52,428 nucleotides of DNA from Reyranella soli (lineage in GTDB: Bacteria > Pseudomonadota > Alphaproteobacteria > Reyranellales > Reyranellaceae), in the NCBI RefSeq assembly GCF_007992495.1, contig NZ_BKAJ01000105.1, forward strand, positions 1 through 52,428, given 5' to 3'. Both the position numbers and the translations under genes were made by a program. Below the pieces are notes generated by a model. The model ran no database searches, was not told the DNA's origin, and saw only the letters and a program-made list of their open reading frames with translations. Shown in pieces: positions 26,329 to 34,510 of this stretch; position 1 is the first letter of the stretch, and each line of letters opens with the position of its first letter.

Positions 26329-26601
26329 ATGTGCCGCAACATCAAGAACCTCTACAACTTCAAGCCGCCCGCCACTGACGAGGAGATCCATGCCTCGTCG
26401 CTGCAATTCGTGCGCAAGCTCTCCGGCTTCAACCGGCCGTCCAAGGCCAACGAGGAGGCCTTCAACCGCGCGGTCGCCGAGGTGGCGCACGCCGCGCGGC
26501 ACCTGATCGAGGCGCTGGTCACGACGGCGCCGCCGCGCGATCGCGAGGTCGAGGCCGAGAAGGCGCGCGCCCGCTCGGCGTTGCGCTTCGCCCGCTCGTA
26601 G
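26329..26601 (+). CDS. DUF2277 protein
   Basis: A 90-residue protein starting MCRNIKNLYNFKPPATDEEI, the invariant opening of DUF2277, followed by ASSLQFVRKLSGFNRPS and a helical AHAARHLIEAL. Length is standard for the family, whose function is unknown. It precedes the histidine kinase gene by 14 bp and is probably co-transcribed with it, although the palindromic region upstream separates it from the cyclase. Confidence 0.85.
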   Translation: MCRNIKNLYNFKPPATDEEIHASSLQFVRKLSGFNRPSKANEEAFNRAVAEVAHAARHLIEALVTTAPPRDREVEAEKARARSALRFARS

Positions 26602-26615
26602 CGCGAGACCCGCCG

Positions 26616-28385
26616 GTGTGGCGCAAGGCGGCGCCCACGCCCGACGATGCCGTGGCGGCGCTGGACGCCGACAGGACCATCCTCGCCGAGCAGCTGCGCG
26701 TCCTCTACATCGAGGGCCAGCGGCTGATCCTGACCGGCGTGGCGGCCGCCCTGATCCTGGTCTGGGTGCTGTGGGATCACGTTCCACACGGCATCCTGCT
26801 GGGCTGGCTGGCCGCCTTCGGCGTCTATTCGCTCGCTCGGGCAGCCCTGGCGCGGGCCTTTCGCCGGCGCGCGGCGACCGACACCGACCATCGCGCCTGG
26901 TTGCGGCGCGTGCTGTGGGCGCTGGCCGTGGGCGGCAGCCTGTGGGCGGTTGCGTGCTTCCTGTTCTATGTGCCCGAGCGCATCGAATACCAGCTCTTCC
27001 TGGTCACCATGCTGCTCGGCGCCGTGGTCTCCGGGCTGGTGACGCTCGCCGTCTACCTCCCTGCCTATCTTGCCTTCGTCACGCCGTTCATCGCAGCGAC
27101 CGCCATCCGTTACGGGTTGGGCGCCGACCCGCTGCACTGGGGCATTGCGCTCGCGGCTGTCGTGACCTTCTTTCTGTTCATCAACTTCGCGCGCTTCATC
27201 CAGAACAGCTTCGTCGAGCAACTCCGGCTCCGCATGACGCTCGCCGAACGCAACCGCGAGCTGGCTGAACGCAACCGCGAGGTCGAGCACGCCAACCTCG
27301 CCAAGTCGCGCTTCCTCGCCGTGGCCAGCCACGACCTGCGCCAGCCGCTGCACGCGCTCAACCTGTTCGCGGCCCAGCTCAACGACCAGGCCGATCCGGC
27401 GGAGCGCGCACGGCTCGTTGACCGCATCGATGCCGCCATCGCGTCCATGAACGAGCTGTTCAACGCCCTGCTCGACATGTCCAAGCTCGATGCCGGCGTG
27501 CTCGCTCCGGACATCGCCGACTTCCCCGTCGGCCATCTGCTCGATCGCATCGAGACGACGTTCGCCGCCGCGGCCAGCGAGAAGGGCCTGCGGCTCAGTG
27601 TCGTGCCGAGCCGCGCCTGGGTGCGCAGCGACGCCATCCTGCTCGAGCGGATCCTGCTCAACCTCGTGTCGAACGCCATCCGCTATACGTCGAGCGGTGG
27701 CGTCGTCGTCGGCTGCCGCCGGCGCGGCGACAGCGTGCGCATCGAGGTGTGGGACAGCGGCATTGGCGTCGCCCCGGACCAGCAGCAGAGCATCTTCGGC
27801 GAGTTCTACCAGGTGGGCGCGCCTGTGCCAGATCAGGGGGGCGGGCGGCGAGTCGGGCTCGGGCTCGGCCTGTCGATCGTCGACGGTCTCGGCCGCCTGC
27901 TCGGCCATCCGATCGACCTCGTGTCGCGGCCCGGCAAAGGGTCGCGCTTCGCCGTCTCGGTGCCGCGCGCGGCGGTCCGCCAAGTCGCGCCTGTGCCGAC
28001 ACTCGAGGCGATCTCCGACCCGGCGCGGGACAAGCTCATCGTCGTGATCGATGACGATGCGCTGGTCCTCGACGGCATGCGCGGCCTGTTGCAGGGCTGG
28101 GGGTGCCGCGTCGTTACCGCGGACTCCGAGAAGGCAGCCCTTGGCGGCCTCGCCGGCCAGCCGAACCTCGTGATCTCGGACTATTTCCTGGCGAACGGAA
28201 CGACCGGCATTGACGTCATCGGGCGGTTGCGGGCTCGCTTCGCCGCGGCGATTCCCGCCTTCCTCATCAGCGGCGACACCACGAGCGAGCGCATGCGCGA
28301 GGCCGAGGCGAGCGGCCTGCCACTGCTGCACAAGCCGGTCACGCCCATGGCGCTCAGGTCGATGGTCAATCAGCTCTTGCGCTGA
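26616..28385 (+). CDS. hybrid sensor histidine kinase/response regulator
   Basis: A 589-residue membrane kinase. About six hydrophobic helices fill residues 35-195, then a coiled linker, the H-box ASHDLRQPLHAL (phosphorylated His about residue 239), the N-box LNLVSNAIRYT, the G1 box DSGIGVAPDQ and G2 box GLGLGLSIVDGLG. A receiver domain fills 471-589, with phospho-acceptor Asp in VISDYFLANG. Start is a GTG at 26616 without a strong ribosome-binding site. Its 3' end overlaps the convergent LuxR-type regulator by 20 bp; the two may be cognate, although the orientation is unusual. The sensed signal is unknown. Confidence 0.93.
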   Translation: MWRKAAPTPDDAVAALDADRTILAEQLRVLYIEGQRLILTGVAAALILVWVLWDHVPHGILLGWLAAFGVYSLARAALARAFRRRAATDTDHRAWLRRVLWALAVGGSLWAVACFLFYVPERIEYQLFLVTMLLGAVVSGLVTLAVYLPAYLAFVTPFIAATAIRYGLGADPLHWGIALAAVVTFFLFINFARFIQNSFVEQLRLRMTLAERNRELAERNREVEHANLAKSRFLAVASHDLRQPLHALNLFAAQLNDQADPAERARLVDRIDAAIASMNELFNALLDMSKLDAGVLAPDIADFPVGHLLDRIETTFAAAASEKGLRLSVVPSRAWVRSDAILLERILLNLVSNAIRYTSSGGVVVGCRRRGDSVRIEVWDSGIGVAPDQQQSIFGEFYQVGAPVPDQGGGRRVGLGLGLSIVDGLGRLLGHPIDLVSRPGKGSRFAVSVPRAAVRQVAPVPTLEAISDPARDKLIVVIDDDALVLDGMRGLLQGWGCRVVTADSEKAALGGLAGQPNLVISDYFLANGTTGIDVIGRLRARFAAAIPAFLISGDTTSERMREAEASGLPLLHKPVTPMALRSMVNQLLR

Positions 28386-29037
28386 GCTGCCAGCCGCGCG
28401 CCGATGCGGCCAGCACGGCCTCGGTGCGGTTCGAGACTCCCAGCACCTTCAGGATGGCGGTGACGTGGTTCTTCACCGTCGGCTCGGCGAGATCGAGGCG
28501 GCGGCAGATCGCCTTGTTGCTCTTGCCTTGCATCATCAACGCCAGCACGTCGGTCTGCCGCCCGGTCAGGCCGAGGTCGCCGGGTTGGGGCTGCGATTGG
28601 GCCGGGGACTGGGGCTGCGGCCTGGCCGGGATCGGCGGGCCCGAACCGAGGATCTCGGTCGGGATGTAGACGCCGCCGGAGAACACCAGGTTCAGCGCGC
28701 TGGTCATCACCTCGCGTCCGGCCGATTTCGGAATGAAGCCCAGCGCGCCGTGGTCCAGCGCCCGCACCACGTTGGCGCGCTCGGCGAAGCCCGACAGGAC
28801 GACCACGGAGATGGCGGGGTAACGGGCGCGCAGCTCCGCCAGCAACCCGAGCCCGTCGCGGTCGGGCAGGCTGAGGTCGAGCAGGATCAAGGCGACGTCG
28901 GGCTGTTCGGCGAGCGCCTGCATCGTCCGCGCCGCATCCGGCGCCTCGAGCACCGTGGCCTCGGGCCTGAGCTCGCGGAAGAGGCCACGCAGCGCCTCGC
29001 GGATCAGCACATGATCGTCGACGACAAGGATCTTCAT
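28366..29037 (-). CDS. LuxR/NarL-family response regulator
   Basis: A 223-residue regulator: receiver domain (MKILVVDDHVLIREALRGLF, phospho-Asp in LILLDLSLPDRDG, Lys in GFIPKSAG), a Pro/Gln-rich linker (PARPQPQSPAQSQPQPG) and a C-terminal LuxR-type helix-turn-helix (LTGRQTDVLALMMQGKSNKA, EPTVKNHVTAILKVLG). Start at 29037 gives the standard N-terminus. It converges on and overlaps the hybrid kinase gene by 20 bp, so the pair probably forms a phosphorelay; this is inference. The target genes are unknown. Confidence 0.92.
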   Translation of the reverse strand: MKILVVDDHVLIREALRGLFRELRPEATVLEAPDAARTMQALAEQPDVALILLDLSLPDRDGLGLLAELRARYPAISVVVLSGFAERANVVRALDHGALGFIPKSAGREVMTSALNLVFSGGVYIPTEILGSGPPIPARPQPQSPAQSQPQPGDLGLTGRQTDVLALMMQGKSNKAICRRLDLAEPTVKNHVTAILKVLGVSNRTEAVLAASARGWQLSARAD

Positions 29038-29237
29038 TGGAAAGACCGGTCGCAGGTCGCTGCAGGTTCGCTCGGATCGAAGCGTACTTCGGTCCCGGGA
29101 CGAAAGCATGAGACCGATGTGTGGCGAAACAACGTCGGCCAACCGGGAGACAGTACTTCTGGATGATACCAAAGCCCTGGGTTGAGCCCGCATAATCGCC
29201 CTTCGACTGTCCCGACGGCCGCATGCGGGAGCTCGTC

Positions 29238-30326
29238 ATGTCGCTCTGGCTCGCCAAGGATCAGCGAAGCAATGAAGTCGTTGCCCTGCAGAACGCCCTC
29301 AATCTGCGGCTGAAGCCGGTCAAGCCTCTGGTGCTCGACGGCATTTTTGGACCCATCACCGAAGGCGCGGTCCGCGACTTCCAGAAGTGCCAGAGCCTGA
29401 CGTCCGACGGTATTGCCGGACCGCAGACGCTCGGCTGCCTGTTCGTCCGCCGCACCGTCGTCAACAAGTTCGTCCTGACGATCGCCCCGCCGCCCGCCAT
29501 CGAGCCACCGCCGCCCAAGCTGCCGCGCCATCGACCCTACAGCGAGCCGATGGCCGGCTCGCCCTATGATCCGCCGAAACTGCCGCGCTATCCGCAAGCG
29601 CCGACATTCGAAGAGCAATTCGATGCCTGGCTGCGCGATCCGCCGCCGAAGCGGATGTGTCCGGTCATGCCGCCGCCGCGCTCGTCGGATGAGAAGGGCG
29701 CCGCAACCGTCACGCCTGTGCCGTCGCCCCGGGAAGCAGTCCAGAAGCACGCGCTCGACCGCAAGCATCCGAGTGCGCACGGATGGATGTCGGGCAACCA
29801 ATGGCTCGAGTTCGAATACGCCACCGATATCGGCAAGGAGAGCGGTCACGAGCTGGAAATCGTCCAGTCGTTCACGGCGGCGTTCGTGAAGCTGCATCCC
29901 TACATCATGCCCAGCGCGTCGTTCGTCCTGGCGCCGGGCGGCGGATCGGGCATCCAGGCCTCCATCCAGTACTTGGACACCGAGATCGCCGAACGCGAGT
30001 GGCGGAACATGGTCGGCGACCCCACCACGGTCGGCACCGTCCGGCTCGCGCCGTATCTCATCACCAGCACGCTGTGGGAGTTCGGGAAGAAGTACCCGAG
30101 CCTCGACATATTCGGCGGCCTGCGCGTCGAAGCGAACTGGAAGAAGGAATGGCATGGCCGGCGCGGGCGGGCGCACGAGGTCTCGCTGTCTGCCGGCTTG
30201 GCGTTCGGCACGGTGATCGTCGGCGAGAAGGAGGCCGAAGGCCGGTTCCGCATGAACGGGTTCGGCGCCGAAGGAAAGTTCCAGCTCGCGGTCAAGTACG
30301 GCATCGGGCGCCGTCGCCGCCATTGA
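29238..30326 (+). CDS. peptidoglycan-binding-domain protein with beta-rich C-terminus
   Basis: A 362-residue protein. Residues 10-65 form a PG_binding_1-like domain (EVVALQNALNLRL, VLDGIFGPITEGAVRDFQ, DGIAGPQTL). Residues 80-155 are proline-rich (APPPAIEPPPPKLPR). The C-terminal 170 residues are beta-rich with alternating hydrophobic patterns (RLAPYLITSTLWEF, FGGLRVEANWKKEW, SLSAGLAFGTVIVG) and match no domain I recognise. There is no signal peptide. The ATG at 29238 is preferred over 29223 because GGGAGCTC lies correctly upstream. It is followed 21 bp later by a second protein with the same N-terminal domain type. Confidence 0.75.
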   Translation: MSLWLAKDQRSNEVVALQNALNLRLKPVKPLVLDGIFGPITEGAVRDFQKCQSLTSDGIAGPQTLGCLFVRRTVVNKFVLTIAPPPAIEPPPPKLPRHRPYSEPMAGSPYDPPKLPRYPQAPTFEEQFDAWLRDPPPKRMCPVMPPPRSSDEKGAATVTPVPSPREAVQKHALDRKHPSAHGWMSGNQWLEFEYATDIGKESGHELEIVQSFTAAFVKLHPYIMPSASFVLAPGGGSGIQASIQYLDTEIAEREWRNMVGDPTTVGTVRLAPYLITSTLWEFGKKYPSLDIFGGLRVEANWKKEWHGRRGRAHEVSLSAGLAFGTVIVGEKEAEGRFRMNGFGAEGKFQLAVKYGIGRRRRH

Positions 30327-30347
30327 CGCATCGCAGGGAGCACGACG

Positions 30348-31412
30348 ATGTCAAAGCCCTCGAAGTCCGAATACATCCGATGGGTGAAGGGTTCGCTGAA
30401 CCGGCTGCTGCCCGGCGCCTCCCTGGCGGACGACGGCACGGCCCTGCTCGAGTACCGGAGCTGGCTGATCACGTTCCAGATGAAGAACAAGCTCGCGGTG
30501 AACGCCAAGGTCGACCGGCCGACGCAGGACGCCCTCATCAGGGCCAACAGGAAGCATGCGGGCTACGTCCGCTGGATACAGACGGCGCTCCTGATATCCG
30601 GCGAAGGCATCAAGGTCGGCGGCAAGGACATCGCTGCCGACGGCAGTTGGGGGCCGCATACCGAACAGGCGGTGAAGGCGTTCCAGGCCAAGCATGAGAA
30701 GGTGAAGGCCGACGGCTGGGTCGGCGCCAACACCGAGCGGCTGCTGATGCTGCGCACGGCGACGATCCCGCCCGGACGCACCAAGCCGCTGCGCGAGCCG
30801 AAATTCGATCCCGTCATGCCGATCTGGGACGTGCCGGTACCCGACGATCCCGTGCCCGAGCTGACCGGCGTGAGCTACCGGTTCGAGACGTCGGAAGGCG
30901 TGAACCTCGCCGCGACCAAGTTCGGCGTGTCGGCCGGCACGATCTACCTCGAGGAGATGTCGAAGCGGACGATGATGGGACTGAGCTACGCCGCCTTGGG
31001 CCTGGGCGTCAGCCGCGTGCCGTGGGGAATCGATTTCTCGACCATGGACATGGATTGCGTCGGCGGCATCTATCCGAACCTGATCCACGGCAAGGAGACG
31101 GTGACGCTGAACGACATAACCGGCTGGTGCCTGATCTATCAGGGGGAGTTCGTCGCCCTCGGCGGTGGCTATGTGACCGTCATGTTTCTGAGCATGGGCG
31201 AGGGGCTGGTTTTCGGCTTCGGCGCCACCATGACCGGCGTCGGAACCCTGGTCGCGCCGGTGCTGATGGCCAGATCCTGCAAGGCGATCGTGGCGATGCG
31301 CGGGATCAACCACGGCACGCCGAACGCCGGCCTCTCGGGCGCCATCGGCTATCTGTCGCTCGGCGACGCCCAGCAGAAGATCGACCAGCTCAAGGAACTG
31401 CTTCCCGATTGA
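30348..31412 (+). CDS. protein with two peptidoglycan-binding-like domains
   Basis: A 354-residue protein with an AGGGAG ribosome-binding site. The first 65 residues look like a diverged PG-binding fold (LNRLLPGASL, VDRPTQDALIRAN). A clearer one follows at about 75-140 (WIQTALLISGEG, AADGSWGPHTEQAVKAFQ, DGWVGANTERLL). The C-terminal half contains a glycine-rich hydrophobic region (GEGLVFGFGATMTGVGTLVAP) that could insert into a membrane. No hydrolase domain or export signal is seen. It forms an operon with the preceding gene; the two probably act together, but no function is known to me. Confidence 0.72.
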   Translation: MSKPSKSEYIRWVKGSLNRLLPGASLADDGTALLEYRSWLITFQMKNKLAVNAKVDRPTQDALIRANRKHAGYVRWIQTALLISGEGIKVGGKDIAADGSWGPHTEQAVKAFQAKHEKVKADGWVGANTERLLMLRTATIPPGRTKPLREPKFDPVMPIWDVPVPDDPVPELTGVSYRFETSEGVNLAATKFGVSAGTIYLEEMSKRTMMGLSYAALGLGVSRVPWGIDFSTMDMDCVGGIYPNLIHGKETVTLNDITGWCLIYQGEFVALGGGYVTVMFLSMGEGLVFGFGATMTGVGTLVAPVLMARSCKAIVAMRGINHGTPNAGLSGAIGYLSLGDAQQKIDQLKELLPD

Positions 31413-31461
31413 GCCGTCGCGGCCGCGAGGGCGGGGGCGCCTCGCTCGTCCCTAGTGGTGC

Positions 31462-31773
31462 TTACTGCGCGTCGTCCACGCGCAGGATCTCGACCATGGG
31501 GGGCGCGGTGAGGATCTCGCTGAACGCATGCATCCAGTTGCCGGTCTCCTCGCTCGTGCCGACACCACGCTCGCGGAACTGGTCGAGCTGGTCGAGCTTC
31601 GCCAGCTCGATCTCGAACTGCAGGGCCGCGCAGCCGGCGCCGCGCGTCAACGGCACCAGCATGCGGGCATTGAGACCGCGGCCGCGGGCAGCCTTGACCT
31701 CGCGCAGGATGAAGTTGATTGCGCGGTCGCGGTTCACCGGCAGCACGTCATAGGAAAAGCGGGCCAGATACAT
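31462..31773 (-). CDS. conserved-looking small protein of unknown function
   Basis: A 103-residue soluble protein. AGGAGGCC precedes the ATG at 31773, which supports this start over the longer frame. The sequence (MYLARFSYDVLPVNRDRAIN, then LNARMLVPLTRGAGCAALQF, MHAFSEILTAPPMVEILRV) suggests a small alpha/beta sandwich of the ferredoxin-like kind. I do not recognise a family. It is upstream of, and in the same direction as, no other close gene; the esterase gene starts 1 kb further along on the same strand and would be transcribed toward it. Confidence 0.6.
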   Translation of the reverse strand: MYLARFSYDVLPVNRDRAINFILREVKAARGRGLNARMLVPLTRGAGCAALQFEIELAKLDQLDQFRERGVGTSEETGNWMHAFSEILTAPPMVEILRVDDAQ

Positions 31774-31836
31774 CGTGGCCTCCTGTACTGAGTCCAGGGC
31801 ATGCCCTTCCAATGAGCGCGGGACCGCGATGGTTGC

Positions 31837-32790
31837 CTACCGGAGCATGGCCTTGAACGCCGCCGTCGCGCGCTGGCGCGCGGCTTCGGCCGCCTTCGAT
31901 GCCGCGCCCATGCCGAAATAGCCGTGCACCATGCCGGCCTCGCGGAAATAGGCGACCTCGACCTTGGCTCGCTTCAGGGCCTCGGCATAGGCCTCGCCTT
32001 CGTCGCGCAGCGGATCGAACTCGGCGGTGGTGACGACCGCGCGCGGCGCGCCGGCGAGCGTGTCGCTGCGCAAGGGCGAGGCGCGGGGATCCTCGCTGTC
32101 CTGTGGACGGGGAAGGTAGTGGCTGGCGAAGAAGCGCATGGCATCGCCGGTCAGGAAATAGCCCTCGGCGTTCTGCTGGCGCGACGGATATTTCGCGTTT
32201 TCCGCGGCCACGCCGTACCGGCCCATGAGGTCGGTGGCTGGGTAGATCAGAAGCTGCGCCTTCAGGCTCGGCCCATCTTGCCGGCACGCGAGCGCCACGG
32301 CGGCGGCGAGGTTGCCGCCGGCGCTGTCGCCGGCCACGGCGAGCCGCGCCGGATCGCCGCCCAGCGTGCCGATATTGGCCGCCGCCCAGCGGGTCGCCGC
32401 CAGGCAATCCTCGAAGGGGCCGGGAAACGGTGTTTCGGGCGGCCGGCGGTAGTCGACGCTGACGACCACGGCCTCGGCCTCCAGCGCCAAGGTCCTGGCC
32501 TGGCGCTCGTGCGTCAGAAGATCGCCGGCGACCCAGCCTCCGCCATGGAAGTAGACGATGGTCGGCGCCGGCGTCCTGCCGGTTGCGAAGAGCCGTGCGG
32601 CGATCGGGCCGGCGGCGCCGTCGACGGTGATGTCCTTGGCCGTCGCCAGCTCGGGCAGCGGCACGTCCTTGCGCGATTCGGCCAGCGCCACCAGCTCGGC
32701 GCGCGCCCGCTCGGGCGTCAGCGTCGCCGCATCCCTGAGCGGCAGCAAGGGCAGGATCTTCTCCAGGTCGGGATCAATACGCGATGTCAT
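31837..32790 (-). CDS. HSL-family (family IV) esterase/lipase
   Basis: A 317-residue alpha/beta hydrolase of the hormone-sensitive-lipase group. The oxyanion HGGGW is at residues 82-86, the nucleophile Ser156 in GDSAGGN, the acid Asp259 in AEFDPLRDE and the catalytic His289 in MVHGYF. Length and spacing are canonical. Such enzymes cleave short-chain esters. The gene is divergent from a cupin gene across 59 bp. The small unknown gene at 31462-31773 lies downstream on the same strand and may be co-transcribed. Confidence 0.92.
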   Translation of the reverse strand: MTSRIDPDLEKILPLLPLRDAATLTPERARAELVALAESRKDVPLPELATAKDITVDGAAGPIAARLFATGRTPAPTIVYFHGGGWVAGDLLTHERQARTLALEAEAVVVSVDYRRPPETPFPGPFEDCLAATRWAAANIGTLGGDPARLAVAGDSAGGNLAAAVALACRQDGPSLKAQLLIYPATDLMGRYGVAAENAKYPSRQQNAEGYFLTGDAMRFFASHYLPRPQDSEDPRASPLRSDTLAGAPRAVVTTAEFDPLRDEGEAYAEALKRAKVEVAYFREAGMVHGYFGMGAASKAAEAARQRATAAFKAMLR

Positions 32791-32849
32791 GGGCGTCTCC
32801 TTGTTTGCCGACTATACTGACCATGATTTGCGCATCACAGGAGGTCGAC

Positions 32850-33236
32850 ATGCCGGTGGTGAAGAATGCGGAGGCCCGGGAGATCCCGTGGCGTCCCGGC
32901 TATCGGAATTACGTCCTGGCCGGTGAGGCGCAGGGCGTTTCCGTGAGCTCCAGTCTCGGCGTCCTGGAACAGGGCGCGGGCGCGCCACTGCACTTCCATG
33001 AGGAAGTCGACGAGGTCATCGTCGTCCTCGACGGAACGCTCGACCTTCGGATCGGCGACGAGCATTTCACGGTCGGCAAGGACCAGACGATCTCCATCCC
33101 CGCCCGCACGCCGCACGCCTTCACCGTGGTCAGTCCCGAGGGCGCGCGCTTCATCGCCTTCCTGCCGCGCCAGGGCGCGCACCTGGCGACGAAGTACATC
33201 GAGGGTGACCCTCCGGCCGGCGCCGCGCTGAAGTAG
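32850..33236 (+). CDS. single-domain cupin protein
   Basis: A 128-residue cupin. Motif 1 is visible as PLHFHEEVDEVIVVLDG (two His and a Glu as likely metal ligands) and motif 2 as ISIPARTPHAFTVVSPEG. The ATG at 32850 follows AGGAGGTCGAC, a near-perfect ribosome-binding site; the longer frame has none. Small cupins can be dioxygenases, isomerases or sugar-binding regulators, and the substrate cannot be read. It is divergent from the esterase gene. Confidence 0.85.
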   Translation: MPVVKNAEAREIPWRPGYRNYVLAGEAQGVSVSSSLGVLEQGAGAPLHFHEEVDEVIVVLDGTLDLRIGDEHFTVGKDQTISIPARTPHAFTVVSPEGARFIAFLPRQGAHLATKYIEGDPPAGAALK

Positions 33237-33299
33237 CCTTTGCCGGGAGCGCGCCACGGATTGCCTTTTCTGCAGGGGCCGTGCTTCCGCGCGGAGCCA

Positions 33300-33324
33300 G
33301 GAACGTCGACCCGTACCGCACGTT
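33300..33324 (+). promoter_or_regulatory. EcfG-type general stress promoter before csbD
   Basis: GGAAC at 33300-33304 and CGTT at 33321-33324 are separated by exactly 16 bases, matching the alphaproteobacterial EcfG (PhyR/NepR cascade) consensus GGAAC-N16/17-cGTT. It lies 38 bp before the csbD start, and csbD genes are frequent members of that regulon. Confidence 0.65.
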
Positions 33325-33361
33325 GACTCCACGAATCCGCACGAAACAAAGGAGTCACGAG

Positions 33362-33550
33362 ATGAGCAGCACGACCGACAAGGTGAAGGGCACGGCCAAT
33401 CAGGCCATCGGCAAGGTCAAGCAGGGTGTTGGCGAGGCGACCGACGATCCCGCGCTGAAGGGCGAGGGCAAGCTGCAGGAGGCCAAGGGCGACCTGCAGA
33501 AGGCCGTCGGCAAGGCCAAGGACGCCGTGAAGAAGGCCGCCGATCTCTGA
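33362..33550 (+). CDS. CsbD-family stress protein
   Basis: A 62-residue, lysine- and glutamate-rich protein of the CsbD family (TTDKVKGTANQAIGKVKQGV, then GKLQEAKGDLQKAVGKAKDAV). The ATG at 33362 follows AAAGGAGTCACGAG. CsbD-like proteins are strongly induced in general stress in many bacteria, but their molecular role is unclear. The gene is monocistronic, bounded by an EcfG-like promoter and a strong terminator. Confidence 0.93.
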   Translation: MSSTTDKVKGTANQAIGKVKQGVGEATDDPALKGEGKLQEAKGDLQKAVGKAKDAVKKAADL

Positions 33551-33576
33551 TCGCCGGTTCGATTCCGTAGACGTGG

Positions 33577-33602
33577 AAAGGGCAGCGTGTGCTGCCCTTT
33601 TT
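33577..33602 (+). terminator. rho-independent terminator after csbD
   Basis: AAAGGGCAGC, loop GTGT, then GCTGCCCTTT forms a perfect 10-bp stem followed by further T residues, 26 bp after the csbD stop. Confidence 0.9.
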
Positions 33603-33688
33603 CGTTGTGCGTTTGCCAGTCGTCTCCAACCCGGCTGCGATGTGCTATGACTGCCGTCGATCCTTGCTCGCACCGATGAGGTGATCGA

Positions 33689-33961
33689 ATGAGACGGCGA
33701 CCTGCGGTCAGCCTTTGCGCCGTTGTGGCGGCTGTCCTCCTGGCGCCTGCCGCCGCGGTCGCGCAGCGAGGCGGCGAAGCGGGCCAGATCGAGGCCAGAC
33801 TGGCCGGGCTTCAGCAGCAGCTTTCCGAACTCTCCGCCCGCCTTGCGCAACTCAGGAGCCAGGATCAACGGCTTCAGCAGCGGCTGGAGGAAATGCAGAC
33901 TAGCATCGAGGCGCGCCTTGAACGGCTTGAGAAGGGCGGCGCCCGTCCGGGTCGGCGGTGA
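33689..33961 (+). CDS. exported coiled-coil protein
   Basis: A 90-residue protein with a cleavable-looking signal peptide (MRRRPAVSLCAVVAAVLLAP, then AAAVAQR) and a continuous heptad pattern in the mature part (QIEARLAGLQQQLSELSARL, QRLQQRLEEMQTSIEARLER). Probably a periplasmic trimeric or dimeric coiled coil. No family is recognised. It lies 25 bp before a small membrane-protein gene and may share its transcript. Confidence 0.7.
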   Translation: MRRRPAVSLCAVVAAVLLAPAAAVAQRGGEAGQIEARLAGLQQQLSELSARLAQLRSQDQRLQQRLEEMQTSIEARLERLEKGGARPGRR

Positions 33962-33985
33962 TGGGCGAGCGGCGCAGATAGCCGG

Positions 33986-34456
33986 GTGCGCATTCTGAAG
34001 CGAATCCTCGTGATGGTCGGAGCCTATGTCGTCGGCGTGCTCGGATTCTGCGCGGCCCTCGCGCTGCTGTTCGGCGTTGCGTCGCTGCTCCCCGACTCGC
34101 TCGGCTATTGGGTCCTGCCCGCGGTTTCGCCTGCGATCTTCGTTGCGGCGCCGGTTGCCGGATTGTTTGTCGTTCTCCTCGCGATCGTTCTCAGCGCCGG
34201 CCCGGCGCTGCTGATCCTGTCCGTGACGGAGGTGCTCGGCTGGCGCTCGCCTTATGTCTATGTGGTTCCGACCGCGTTGCTGAGTGCGGCGGTCTACCTC
34301 GAGCTGTCGCCGCGCACGATTGGCGGCCTCGACGGGGCTGGAATGATCGAGGCCGCGGTGTTCGGGCTTTCCGGCGCCTGCTCAGGCTTGATCTATTGGG
34401 CAATCGCTGGACGACAGGCGGGGAGCTGGCGCCATTCTGTGCGTCCTGCGCTATGA
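33986..34456 (+). CDS. four-helix membrane protein of unknown function
   Basis: A 156-residue protein starting at GTG, with about four membrane segments: ILVMVGAYVVGVLGFCAALA (near 6-30), the AIFVAAPVAGLFVVLLAIVL stretch (near 50-72), YVYVVPTALLSAAVYL (near 88-105) and AAVFGLSGACSGLIYWAIAG (near 122-143). No motif points to a function. It precedes the dCache/HAMP cyclase by 54 bp in the same direction. Confidence 0.62.
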   Translation: MRILKRILVMVGAYVVGVLGFCAALALLFGVASLLPDSLGYWVLPAVSPAIFVAAPVAGLFVVLLAIVLSAGPALLILSVTEVLGWRSPYVYVVPTALLSAAVYLELSPRTIGGLDGAGMIEAAVFGLSGACSGLIYWAIAGRQAGSWRHSVRPAL

Positions 34457-34510
34457 TCATCGTGCAGGGCGGGCAATTCGCGTGGCCCCAGCAGCACGCC
34501 TGATGGTGAC

